Assembly (NCBI GenBank): GCA_026985375.1
Contig: JALSQP010000136.1
Location: forward strand, 1 to 7,135
DNA: 7,135 nt
Source of the DNA: Desulfurococcales archaeon
GTDB taxonomy: Archaea; Thermoproteota; Thermoprotei_A; Sulfolobales; Desulfurococcaceae
Reading direction: 5' to 3'
The position numbers and the translations under genes are program-made. Of the stretch, positions 1 through 6,323 are shown in pieces; position 1 is the first letter of the stretch; every line of letters begins with the position of its first letter. A model generated the notes under the pieces. That model was not told where the DNA came from. It did not search any database and was given only the letters and a program-made list of their open reading frames with translations.

Positions 1-1895
1 TCAATAATGTCGGGTCTGTTGGTCGCAACGACAAGGGTAATCCCGGCTTGCCTAGCTAGTTTACCGAGCTTTCTAGCAACTCTCTGAGCCGTTAGAGAGT
101 CTAGATGAGCGGCAAACTCATCGATTATAAGGAGATTAGGTTTCTCTGCTAGTAGGCTTGCTAGTTTAGCTCTTTCTTTCTGACCAGTTGATAGTTCGAC
201 GAACTTGGCGCGGTAGAATACCGCGTCGCTTAGGCCGACCATATTCAGTATTTCAACTGCTTCTACAGGATCTCCTACCTTCATAGTTATGTGTTCGAGC
301 AATGTCTCCGAACCAAACGAAGGCTCCGCCTCGCCGGGGAGAAGGTATGCTACCTTAGTATTGGACGGAACCCTGACATCTCCTTGGCTTGGACGGTAAT
401 TCTCATTGGTGCGGAGCTCGGGTTTAGCGGCTCCTATGATCATTCTTAGTAGGGTTGTCTTGCCAGCCCCACTAGCACCTACGACTACAACTACTTCCCG
501 CGGCTTGATCTCGATATCTACGTTTCTTAAGACATATTTCTCAACTATTCTTCTCTCAACACCAAATGCAAGTAGGACTTCTCTAAGGCTGGGTGGTAGG
601 CGCGAGACGTCCAGGACGCTACGATATATCTTGGTAAGTCCCTTCAAGACTATACTACCTGCTAAAACCTCCACACCACTGTATCTTGACCTATATAGGT
701 TTCCTCTGTGCTTTCTGGCATAGGGGTCGGTCTCCAGGAATCTCTCTATGTATTTTCTTGCCTTCTCGGTCAGGGGATACATTAGCACTGGTCTACCACT
801 CCCAGTATCCCACATATAATAGAATCCCGCCTTCTCGAAAAACGGGTTGTACTTTGCCATCATCGCTATTGTCTCTACAATATGTTTCCTCTTCTTCATC
901 TCCGGGATTCTTCTAACCCTAATCCACTCAATCGCCGCTTTCACAGCAAGTATGCCGAGCCCGTCACCTCTGTAGTCCGGATGAACAACTACCCTCGCTA
1001 TTCTCGCGGCGGCAGAGTTCGCGATCTTGAGAGCTTTCTTGCTTACTTCTTCGCCAACTATGGCTCTCGCTAATCTATGGCTCCCGTACAGCTCCCTGAG
1101 ATCCTTGTATCGTGAAATAATGCTTATTCTCTCGCTGAGTGCTGTGGGCCAGAAGGTCGGGTGGAACCAGTCTTTTGGAAATACTTTTTCACGGATCATC
1201 TTCTGTATTCTGCCGTCGGGAAGCCTCCTGTTCATCAACGGTATTGGCGTATCTACTCTTACATAACCAACTATTCCAGGCTCATAAGGTTTCCTCGAAA
1301 TTAGCTCGAGGACCAAGAACCTGCTACTCGGTATACTTCCACGTATTTCTTGAAGCTTCATTGGTATCCTACACCGTGGACATCTAGGTTGTATATTTGC
1401 CTCCATGTACTCGCCGCATCTGGGACACCTCCATATGGCTACGATCTCTTCTTTGCTTGCATAGTGGTGTTGCTCAAGATTCACAATATCCATATAATCT
1501 TCTTCAGATAAGGCTTCTCTTGCCATTATCCTGTACTCATAGACTTTCTTGATATTGAGGGGGTCTTTTCTCTCGAGAACATATTCCTTGCTCCAAGGAG
1601 GCCAGATAAGTACTTCTTCACCATTATGTATTCTATAAAGAACATAGTCCTGCGGTCCAAGAACCCATGTATTCCCTATCTTTTTAGGCTCATCCTTTAT
1701 GATTATCTTTACCTTCTCGCCCCTACTGAACCATTGAGCAATAACACCAGTGGTCCACAGATTTACTATCTCATCCTTTATTTTAACAGGTATTATGCCG
1801 AACCACTTGTAGCCACGCCTACTCATCAGTTTAAATGGGTCTATCGCTACGGTAGCTTCTACCACTATTCCTTTTTCAACAAGGTGAGAGCCCAA
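1..1895 (-). CDS. Zn-ribbon / GNAT acetyltransferase / ABC-ATPase fusion protein (COG2401-like), C-terminus beyond the left edge
   Basis: One frame stays open for about 631 codons and leaves the window, so the C-terminus is missing. A zinc ribbon is visible at residues 157-175 (CPRCG, then CPRC). A GNAT-like domain follows, with the acetyl-CoA loop RGDGLG at 309-314 after the strand ARVVVHP. Then comes an ABC ATPase: Walker A GASGAGKTT (Lys479), signature LSTGQ (568-572) and Walker B LLIIDE (Asp592, Glu593). This order matches the archaeal family described as an ABC-type ATPase fused to an acetyltransferase domain; its substrate is unknown to me. No membrane segments are seen, so a soluble ATPase is more likely than a transporter subunit. 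The chosen start is TTG at 1895: an in-frame stop lies just upstream, and a TATA-like box sits about 26 bases before it. GTG at 1865 is the alternative. At the H-loop position the sequence reads VVATNRPD, with Asn instead of the usual His. The domain call is firm; the function is not known. Confidence 0.88.
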   Translation of the reverse strand, partial: MGSHLVEKGIVVEATVAIDPFKLMSRRGYKWFGIIPVKIKDEIVNLWTTGVIAQWFSRGEKVKIIIKDEPKKIGNTWVLGPQDYVLYRIHNGEEVLIWPPWSKEYVLERKDPLNIKKVYEYRIMAREALSEEDYMDIVNLEQHHYASKEEIVAIWRCPRCGEYMEANIQPRCPRCRIPMKLQEIRGSIPSSRFLVLELISRKPYEPGIVGYVRVDTPIPLMNRRLPDGRIQKMIREKVFPKDWFHPTFWPTALSERISIISRYKDLRELYGSHRLARAIVGEEVSKKALKIANSAAARIARVVVHPDYRGDGLGILAVKAAIEWIRVRRIPEMKKRKHIVETIAMMAKYNPFFEKAGFYYMWDTGSGRPVLMYPLTEKARKYIERFLETDPYARKHRGNLYRSRYSGVEVLAGSIVLKGLTKIYRSVLDVSRLPPSLREVLLAFGVERRIVEKYVLRNVDIEIKPREVVVVVGASGAGKTTLLRMIIGAAKPELRTNENYRPSQGDVRVPSNTKVAYLLPGEAEPSFGSETLLEHITMKVGDPVEAVEILNMVGLSDAVFYRAKFVELSTGQKERAKLASLLAEKPNLLIIDEFAAHLDSLTAQRVARKLGKLARQAGITLVVATNRPDII

Positions 1896-1917
1896 GGTCT
1901 GATTTTACCTCATAACA

Positions 1918-1926
1918 ATTATATTA
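1918..1926 (-). promoter_or_regulatory. TATA-like box for the ABC/GNAT fusion gene
   Basis: On the minus strand this reads TAATATAAT. Its centre lies about 26 bases upstream of the TTG at 1895, so transcription would start at or next to the start codon and give a leaderless mRNA. A possible Shine-Dalgarno GAGGT (1907-1911) lies 11 bases from the TTG, which is longer than the spacing used by neighbouring genes. The 68-base gap also holds a T5 run (1932-1936, minus strand) that may end the upstream operon. Confidence 0.5.
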
Positions 1927-1963
1927 CATTGAAAAATTCTATTTGAAGAATATTAACGATTAT

Positions 1964-2653
1964 CTAAGAACGCGCAGAATCAGCTATGATTGCAATTGCT
2001 TTTGCGAACAATTGTTTTAGATATTCCACTAGATCATGTAGTCCAACATATCCCTCAGCTCCAGCGGATAGTTGCGAATATCTTCCCCTTAGACCACTAT
2101 GTCCTACCGGATTGTCAACGCATTTCTCATCAGATGCTATGTTGTTTAATGCATTGTAGAGTTTTATCTCGGTACAGCAAGCATGACAATATTTTAGGCC
2201 GAGATCACCGGCTACTCTCCATATATCAATTATTATGAAGGGCTTATGATACTTATTCCAAAACCACTGCGCGTATCTCTCGATTATACTATAGTTTCCA
2301 CCATGTCCATTGACAATAATATATCCTTTTATCCGGAGCCTCCGTTCTAGCGATTCAATAATATCTGATATGAACTCATAATATGTTTGGAGCTTTATCG
2401 ATATTGTTCCAGGCCATTCCAGCCACTCTATTGATGAACCATAGGGAAGCACTGGTAAAAGGAGCACCTTGTAGTTATACGATTCTTTTTCAATACTATG
2501 TATCAATAATTTGGCTAGCTTATCAGCGATAAAAGTATCGACACCAAACGGTAACTTGTTAAAATGATACTCTGTGCTTCCGAGAGGCAACAATACTATA
2601 TATTCATATTTTTCATCAACCATGGATGCTGAGGATAGCTCAATCACATCCAT
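1964..2653 (-). CDS. Creatininase-family metal-dependent amidohydrolase
   Basis: The protein carries the landmarks of the creatininase/MftE-like family, which binds two divalent metals and cleaves C-N bonds in cyclic amides, formamides or peptides. With the ATG at 2653 (229 aa) these are PLGSTEYH with Glu28 and His30, FGVD with Asp39, the NGHGGN block with His117, and HACCTE with His157 and Glu162. The first block is unusual: the family normally reads E-Q-H-G-x-H-L-P, while here it is E-Y-H-F-N-K-L-P, keeping the Glu, His and later Asp but changing the residues between. The ATG at 2653 is preferred because GGTG lies exactly 7 bases upstream (2661-2664) and the resulting N-terminus has the usual family length. 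A TTG at 2689 would extend it by 12 residues and overlap the upstream gene. The start lies 19 bases after the AGOG stop, so the two are probably co-transcribed. Family confidence is high; the substrate cannot be read from the sequence. Confidence 0.85.
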   Translation of the reverse strand: MDVIELSSASMVDEKYEYIVLLPLGSTEYHFNKLPFGVDTFIADKLAKLLIHSIEKESYNYKVLLLPVLPYGSSIEWLEWPGTISIKLQTYYEFISDIIESLERRLRIKGYIIVNGHGGNYSIIERYAQWFWNKYHKPFIIIDIWRVAGDLGLKYCHACCTEIKLYNALNNIASDEKCVDNPVGHSGLRGRYSQLSAGAEGYVGLHDLVEYLKQLFAKAIAIIADSARS

Positions 2654-2672
2654 GTATGAGCACCATATAGTA

Positions 2673-3575
2673 TTATGTACTGGCCCCAAGTATTTGCCTG
2701 CCGAGCTCCCATATTAGTGCTTTGATCTGTTCAGGATACTTGTCACAGATTCTAGGAAAGCATCGGCAAAAACTACCTATTGCTGATGTTGGGCTCTCAG
2801 CATATCTGATATGAGGGGCTATATTCCAGGTCAGTGCATCGAGCCTATAAAGGGGTATTCCTGAATGTTGTTTGACGGTCTCCCATGCTCTAACAGGTAG
2901 TTTTGAGTATTTTATAGATATTAATTCCGAGACACATTTTTCTATGCTGTAATTACATCCTTTTACGACTCCTGAGCTAAGAGATATGAAGGCATTCCTC
3001 CTATCAATGGGCATGCCTACATCTCCGGAAACCTTTCTTCCGATAGCCTTACATATATACCAGTACATCTTGGATGCAAAGACTATTGTCTTGCCGGTTT
3101 CTCTTGAACCAGTAATCTTGGCTAAATCTCTGGCCAGCCTGGCTATATCGTCGGTGTACCCTAGCGGATTGATCATTATCTCAACACACATGTTTGAGCG
3201 ATAGTATTTCTCCAACCTAACATACTTGTTGCGTAGCGATAATTTATTGAACCTGGAGATCCCTAGAAATTCCCTATGAAGAGCTAATAGATCACTACAT
3301 TTAAGCTTCTCCGACACCAATGGTCTCTTGGCCAGTAAGAAATTGGCGAATTCCCTCCAATAGTCTTCGCCTTTACCAGTTAAGAAATAACTTGTGAGTG
3401 CATTAGCTATAACCATATTAGCAGCGATATTTGCCGGGATCTTCCTTGATAGTTCTCTTAGAGCTATATACTGCCTATCATGTTCTTCAATCAAGTCAAT
3501 TATCTCAAGGATCTTGGGAAGAGATTTGAGAAATATACCTACTTCTCTACATCTTTTGATATCTATCATGTACAT
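2673..3575 (-). CDS. Archaeal 8-oxoguanine DNA glycosylase/lyase (AGOG family)
   Basis: AGOG enzymes remove 8-oxoguanine from DNA and cut the strand by beta-elimination through a Schiff-base lysine; they form a separate branch of the helix-hairpin-helix superfamily. Family-like stretches here are YWREFANFL (72-80), GKTIVFASKMYWY (161-173), MPIDRRNA (188-195) and IPLYRLDALTW (240-250). Lys162 is the best candidate for the catalytic lysine (Lys169 is the alternative), and Asp191 for the catalytic aspartate. At 300 residues it is longer than the Pyrobaculum enzyme as I recall it (about 256), and the end carries a cysteine cluster (Cys270, Cys272, Cys277). The ATG at 3575 has no Shine-Dalgarno, but a TATA-like box about 26 bases upstream predicts a leaderless transcript. 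It is the first gene of an operon with the creatininase-family gene. An Ogg2-type or unrelated HhH protein is less likely given the motif order. Confidence 0.83.
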   Translation of the reverse strand: MYMIDIKRCREVGIFLKSLPKILEIIDLIEEHDRQYIALRELSRKIPANIAANMVIANALTSYFLTGKGEDYWREFANFLLAKRPLVSEKLKCSDLLALHREFLGISRFNKLSLRNKYVRLEKYYRSNMCVEIMINPLGYTDDIARLARDLAKITGSRETGKTIVFASKMYWYICKAIGRKVSGDVGMPIDRRNAFISLSSGVVKGCNYSIEKCVSELISIKYSKLPVRAWETVKQHSGIPLYRLDALTWNIAPHIRYAESPTSAIGSFCRCFPRICDKYPEQIKALIWELGRQILGAST

Positions 3576-3595
3576 TTCTGGTCATCATTCAAGAT

Positions 3596-3617
3596 GATAT
3601 ATTAACCGTTTAAAATA
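3596..3617. promoter_or_regulatory. Divergent promoter region between the AGOG operon and the 99-aa gene
   Basis: The minus strand of 3596-3605 reads TTAATATATC, centred about 26 bases before the AGOG ATG, which fits a leaderless start. On the plus strand TTTAAAATA (3609-3617) would start transcription near 3639, at the edge of the Shine-Dalgarno of the rightward gene. The boxes overlap closely in a 75-base gap, so the two units may compete for TBP binding. Confidence 0.5.
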
Positions 3618-3637
3618 CTAATTGAGTATCAAGCTAC

Positions 3638-3644
3638 AGGTGAT
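3638..3644 (+). promoter_or_regulatory. Ribosome binding site AGGTGAT deciding the TTG start at 3651
   Basis: AGGTGAT is complementary to the conserved archaeal 16S rRNA 3' end (GATCACCT). It sits 6 bases before the TTG and is the main reason to accept a non-ATG start here. Confidence 0.7.
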
Positions 3645-3650
3645 ACGTAC

Positions 3651-3950
3651 TTGAAGAGATACATAGTATTTATACTTAAAAAAGGAGATAATGTCGGTAG
3701 CCTTAAGGATTCAAAAGAGATACTCGTGCTGAACATAGACAATGGTGAATCCACTACCATAGATAACAAGTACTCTGACAAGGGAATAGATTTCCTCGAG
3801 GAGCTTTTCGATGAATATGATCCCTCACTAATATTTATATCAAATATAGACGATGAGACACGATTCAAGATAGAGGAAAACGGGGTCAAAGTCATCGAGA
3901 CAGGACAACGAGATATTAGGGGATTACGTGAAGAACTATTTCTCTACTAA
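3651..3950 (+). CDS. Small alpha/beta protein, possible NifX/NifB-like (dinitrogenase Fe-Mo cofactor) fold
   Basis: This 99-residue acidic protein is not firmly recognised. It starts at TTG 3651, preceded by AGGTGAT (3638-3644), a near-perfect match to the archaeal anti-Shine-Dalgarno, with 8 bases between GGTG and the start. Predicted strands are YIVFIL (4-9), EILVLNID (23-30), SLIFISNID (59-67) and VKVIET (79-84). Helices rich in Glu and Asp lie between them. The run NIDDETRFKIEENGVKVIE recalls the 'strand, helix, Gly, strand' end of small proteins related to NifX and the NifB C-terminus, which in archaea occur as stand-alone proteins of unknown role. This likeness is by pattern only. There are no cysteines, no signal peptide and no membrane segment. 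It has its own promoter region and is followed by 90 bases of non-coding DNA before the beta-glycosidase, so an operon with that gene is possible but not shown. Confidence 0.7.
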   Translation: MKRYIVFILKKGDNVGSLKDSKEILVLNIDNGESTTIDNKYSDKGIDFLEELFDEYDPSLIFISNIDDETRFKIEENGVKVIETGQRDIRGLREELFLY

Positions 3951-3983
3951 ACAACGATTACATAGCCTTAGTATTATTGACAC

Positions 3984-4008
3984 ATTGTTGTTCTAAAACA
4001 ATTTATTT
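3984..4008 (+). promoter_or_regulatory. Inverted repeat and weak TATA-like box upstream of the beta-glycosidase
   Basis: ATTGTT (3984-3989) and AACAAT (3997-4002) form a 6-base inverted repeat with a 7-base spacer, overlapping a weak TATA-like stretch (TTTATTT, 4002-4008) about 26 bases before the Shine-Dalgarno. The position suits an operator of a regulated sugar gene, but arms this short and AT-rich can arise by chance. Confidence 0.3.
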
Positions 4009-4028
4009 CATTAAAACATAGTTATTAC

Positions 4029-4033
4029 AGGTG
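4029..4033 (+). promoter_or_regulatory. Ribosome binding site AGGTG deciding the TTG start at 4041
   Basis: AGGTG with a 7-base spacer to TTG. No in-frame ATG near the conserved GH1 N-terminus competes with it, and the GTG inside the site is out of frame. Confidence 0.7.
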
Positions 4034-4040
4034 CTAGTTC

Positions 4041-5303
4041 TTGCTAAAATTTCCGGAGAGCTTCATATTCGGAGTCTCCACTTCAGCATATCAGATAGAA
4101 GGAAACAACAAATATTCTGACTGGTGGCTCTTCGAGGAAATGGGTAAACTACCATATAAATCCGGTAAAGCAACCGATCATTGGAATAGATATCAGGAAG
4201 ACATAGAGCTACTGGCGGATCTTGGAGTGGATATGTATAGGTTCTCGATAGAGTGGAGCCGAATCTATCCGGACAAAGACTACGTTAACTATGAGGCTTT
4301 ATCCCGATATAGGGAAATAGTTGATTTACTGAGAGACCATGGAATAGAGCCCATGATAACGCTCCACCACTTTACCAATCCTGTCTGGTTCTACGAATTA
4401 GGTGGTTGGGAGAACCGGGAGAACATAGACTACTTCATTAACTATGTGGAGACCATTGCCAACGAATTCTCGGACGTAGAGTACTGGCTTGTCTTTAACG
4501 AGCCAATAGTATATATGTTGGAGAGCTATATCGAGGGACACTGGCCTCCTATGAAGAAAAACCTCTTCATAGCGGAACAAGTAGCCGCTAATATGGCTTA
4601 CGCGTATACAAGAGCCTATGAAATACTACACAATATAGGCAAGGTAAGCATAGCCAAGAACATGGTTTACTTTGAGCCATACAGTGATAAGGATAAAGAT
4701 GTACAAGCTTGTCTAAAGGCTGAACAAATGTTCAACTGGAGCTTCATCGACGGGATACTCTCCGGCAAACTCAGAATAATAAGGAAGGAATATGATGTAC
4801 CAGAGTCGGAACTTGACTTCATAGGGCTAAACTACTATACTGGTATGAAGGTAAAATATACTCTAAACCCGCTGAAACTTCATCTTGACGTAGAGCCCAT
4901 AAAGACGAACAAATGCACACTCATGGGCTACTGTATCTATCCCAGAGGGCTATACGAAGTCCTCAAGAAGACGTGGAACAGGTATGGATTACAGATTATA
5001 ATAACAGAGAACGGGGTTGCTATGAAAAACGATGAGGATAGAATACTATCGATTGTAAGGCACCTACAATACACGCATAAAGCATTGGGCGAGGGCGTCG
5101 ATGTTAACGGCTACTTCTACTGGAGTATTCTCGACAACTTTGAATGGGATAAAGGTTACGATAAAAGATTCGGTTTAGTAGAAGTCGATTATACCACGTT
5201 CAAACGTAAGCCCAGGAAAAGCTTCTATGCATACAAGGAGATAATCAAAAACAGGTGCATCCCCGACGATCTACTTGAGAAATATGGGGAAAGAGTATCA
5301 TAG
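4041..5303 (+). CDS. Family 1 beta-glycosidase (GH1), compact 420-aa archaeal type
   Basis: This is a retaining beta-glycosidase that hydrolyses beta-linked glucosides, galactosides or related sugars from the non-reducing end. Signatures include YQIEG with Gln18, LHHFTNP (109-114) and the acid/base motif NEP (Asn153, Glu154). Also present are NYYTG (264-268), the nucleophile motif ITENG (Glu323) and WSILDNFEW (361-369), whose Glu368 normally binds the sugar at subsite -1. The last motif lacks the features of 6-phospho-sugar enzymes. At 420 residues it is about 60 shorter than Sulfolobus LacS or Pyrococcus CelB. It is near the size of the Pyrococcus horikoshii BGPh enzyme (423 aa), which prefers alkyl glycosides, so that subgroup is the best comparison. 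No signal peptide is seen, so it is probably intracellular or peripheral to the membrane. TTG 4041 is chosen because AGGTG (4029-4033) ends 7 bases before it and the protein then opens with LKFPESFIFGVSTSAYQ, the normal GH1 N-terminus. No sugar transporter lies nearby. Confidence 0.96.
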   Translation: MLKFPESFIFGVSTSAYQIEGNNKYSDWWLFEEMGKLPYKSGKATDHWNRYQEDIELLADLGVDMYRFSIEWSRIYPDKDYVNYEALSRYREIVDLLRDHGIEPMITLHHFTNPVWFYELGGWENRENIDYFINYVETIANEFSDVEYWLVFNEPIVYMLESYIEGHWPPMKKNLFIAEQVAANMAYAYTRAYEILHNIGKVSIAKNMVYFEPYSDKDKDVQACLKAEQMFNWSFIDGILSGKLRIIRKEYDVPESELDFIGLNYYTGMKVKYTLNPLKLHLDVEPIKTNKCTLMGYCIYPRGLYEVLKKTWNRYGLQIIITENGVAMKNDEDRILSIVRHLQYTHKALGEGVDVNGYFYWSILDNFEWDKGYDKRFGLVEVDYTTFKRKPRKSFYAYKEIIKNRCIPDDLLEKYGERVS

Positions 5304-5317
5304 GATATTCTTATAAG

Positions 5318-5322
5318 TTTTT
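5318..5322 (+). terminator. T-run terminator after the beta-glycosidase
   Basis: A T5 run lies 15 bases after the GH1 stop, without a stem-loop. Archaeal transcription often ends at such T-tracts, and the next gene has its own TATA-like box 12 bases further on. Confidence 0.4.
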
Positions 5323-5334
5323 GAATACATCTAG

Positions 5335-5343
5335 CTTATATTA
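5335..5343 (+). promoter_or_regulatory. TATA-like box for the four-cysteine protein gene
   Basis: CTTATATTA is centred about 26 bases before a predicted transcription start near 5365. That gives a leader of roughly 34 bases containing the strong ribosome binding site at 5382-5390. Confidence 0.45.
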
Positions 5344-5381
5344 GGCAATACAGTGTTGCCAATAATCTCTACAATTTTATC

Positions 5382-5390
5382 GGAGGAGGT
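5382..5390 (+). promoter_or_regulatory. Exceptionally strong ribosome binding site GGAGGAGGT
   Basis: GGAGGAGGT contains two overlapping matches to the anti-Shine-Dalgarno, 8 bases before the ATG at 5399. It is the strongest site in the window and suggests that the small protein behind it is made in quantity. Confidence 0.75.
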
Positions 5391-5398
5391 AATAAACT

Positions 5399-5716
5399 AT
5401 GTGTGCAGGCTCATATGTTTCGGACGACGAGCTCCAAAAAGCCCTCGAGAAAAAATCCGAGAAAACCATGAGTGAGAAACAGCGCTGGATACAACGTATG
5501 CTGAGAAGCGCCAAGCACCACCACAAGATATGTCCGTACTATGACAAGAAAACAGGAATGTGCTTCATAGCACTAGGCGAGAAATGCGATCGTGACGGTA
5601 GATATGATAATTGCCCAAGATTCCTCAAATTCCTCGATGAAAAGTACGAGTACTACAAGTCTAGGAATCTCCCATTACCAGTGGACTTTGCCGACATCGT
5701 TATTGCTCCATTCTGA
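5399..5716 (+). CDS. Conserved-looking 105-aa protein with a four-cysteine metal-binding pattern
   Basis: I do not recognise a named family. The N-terminal third (8-38) is charged and likely helical, rich in Lys and Glu. It is followed by three histidines (40-42) and a cysteine block: Cys45, Cys55, Cys63 and Cys72, in the pattern C-x9-C-x7-C-x8-C, opening with CPYYD and closing with CPRF. Such spacing could hold a zinc ion or an iron-sulfur cluster; the sequence does not decide which. The tail ends in PLPVDFADIVIAPF. There is no membrane segment or signal peptide, so it is probably cytosolic. The ATG start is firm because of the GGAGGAGGT site 8 bases upstream. The gene has its own TATA-like box and a T6 run right after the stop, so it is a single-gene unit. 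A small redox or nucleic-acid-binding protein is a guess from the pattern only. Confidence 0.85.
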   Translation: MCAGSYVSDDELQKALEKKSEKTMSEKQRWIQRMLRSAKHHHKICPYYDKKTGMCFIALGEKCDRDGRYDNCPRFLKFLDEKYEYYKSRNLPLPVDFADIVIAPF

Positions 5717-5717
5717 G

Positions 5718-5723
5718 TTTTTT
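5718..5723 (+). terminator. T6 terminator after the four-cysteine gene
   Basis: A TTTTTT run begins one base after the TGA stop (5714-5716). No hairpin precedes it; it fits an archaeal T-tract terminator. Confidence 0.5.
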
Positions 5724-5730
5724 AACATGT

Positions 5731-5738
5731 TTTAAATA
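5731..5738 (+). promoter_or_regulatory. TATA-like box for the DUF2283-like gene
   Basis: TTTAAATA is centred about 26 bases before a predicted start near 5761, leaving a leader of about 39 bases before the TTG at 5800. Confidence 0.45.
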
Positions 5739-5787
5739 ACCACTCTAACAATTATTCTCAATTAAGACAATAAGATAACGCATGGAA

Positions 5788-5792
5788 AGGTG
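5788..5792 (+). promoter_or_regulatory. Ribosome binding site AGGTG favouring TTG 5800 over ATG 5782
   Basis: AGGTG lies inside what would be the coding region of the ATG-5782 version, with a 7-base spacer to an in-frame TTG. The same GGTG plus 7 bases precedes the starts at 2653, 4041 and 6323. Confidence 0.6.
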
Positions 5793-5799
5793 CTCTAGC

Positions 5800-6045
5800 T
5801 TGTCCGAGCATTCTGAGAGTAAACCTGAGACAAAAATGTATTCGATCAAAGACCTGGACAAAATATGGATCGAATATGATAAGCAGAACGATATACTGTA
5901 CATCAACTTTGGATACGACATAGAAGAGGCGGACGAGGAGTTCCTGAGTAAGGATGAAGACATAATAGTGAGGATAAAAGATGGACGTGTAGTATCCATT
6001 ATGATTATGAACTTTAGTGGGAAAGCCGGGATAATGATCTATTAG
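5800..6045 (+). CDS. DUF2283-like small protein
   Basis: The core reads IWIEYDKQNDILYINFG, then an acidic stretch EEADEEF, then DIIVRIKDGRVVSIMIMNFS. This is the layout of the small DUF2283 family, whose members typically run 'x-Y-D-x-x-x-D-x-L-Y-I', 'EADE' and 'v-x-D-x-x-G-r-v-v-g-I-x-I-x-x-x-S'. Many sit in gene pairs and are discussed as possible antitoxins, but no activity is established as far as I know. The start chosen is TTG 5800 (81 aa), because AGGTG (5788-5792) ends exactly 7 bases before it, the same geometry as the beta-glycosidase start. The upstream ATG at 5782 has no ribosome binding site and would add six residues, and the ATG at 5836 is a shorter alternative. The stop TAG overlaps the TAA of the convergent 93-aa gene. 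There are no cysteines in the core and no membrane segment. Confidence 0.75.
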   Translation: MSEHSESKPETKMYSIKDLDKIWIEYDKQNDILYINFGYDIEEADEEFLSKDEDIIVRIKDGRVVSIMIMNFSGKAGIMIY

Positions 6046-6323
6046 CGCTCAATATAATGTACTACTATCAGTCGCTTATCAAACGATCCTATTTTAGAAA
6101 ACAATTCAACAGGATCAGTATCGCCGTAAGCGTGAATATCTATGTAGATTTTATTACCATTATAGCTTACAAGAAGAATAGAATCATCCAGTATGAGAAA
6201 AAGCGTTGAAACAAAACCATTGGTCTTCAAATACCTCCTCGGCTTAAGCTTTTCGAGGAGCTTATCGGAGAACTCATCAAAATCACTAATCCTCTGCTTG
6301 ATTTCCACCATTAAATGACGCAA
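6042..6323 (-). CDS. Unrecognised 93-aa alpha/beta protein downstream of the tRNA-Leu fragment
   Basis: No family is recognised. The N-terminal part (5-28) is a charged helix, ending in LKPRRYLK. It is followed by alternating strands: FVSTLFLILDD (37-47), SILLVSYNGNKIYIDIHAYG (48-67) and LIVVHYIER at the end, with a helix PVELFSKIGSF between. It has no cysteines and no clear membrane segment. The TTG at 6323 is supported by GGTG (6331-6334) 7 bases upstream; the ATG at 6311 would shorten it by four residues and lacks a site. The gene begins 26 bases after the tRNA 3' end on the same strand, so in the uninterrupted chromosome it probably followed tRNA-Leu(GAG) directly. Its stop overlaps that of the DUF2283-like gene. 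No TATA-like box lies in the 26-base gap. Being small and of unknown family it could be misannotated, but the start geometry and strand-like composition argue for a real gene. Confidence 0.6.
   Translation of the reverse strand: MRHLMVEIKQRISDFDEFSDKLLEKLKPRRYLKTNGFVSTLFLILDDSILLVSYNGNKIYIDIHAYGDTDPVELFSKIGSFDKRLIVVHYIER

Noticed and set aside
406..1387. Several plus-strand ORFs (406-723, 686-916, 882-1073, 1027-1266, 1139-1387)
   Set aside because: They lie antisense to the continuous ABC/GNAT fusion frame and show no family motifs or ribosome binding sites.
1626..1946. Plus-strand ORF of 106 codons
   Set aside because: It is antisense to the N-terminal part and promoter of the fusion gene and has no recognisable motif.
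3629..3895. Minus-strand ORF of 88 codons
   Set aside because: It is a Ser-rich shadow of the 99-aa gene, which has a near-perfect ribosome binding site and better composition.
5782..5799. ATG 5782 as start of the DUF2283-like gene
   Set aside because: No Shine-Dalgarno precedes it, and the AGGTG inside this stretch fits the in-frame TTG at 5800.
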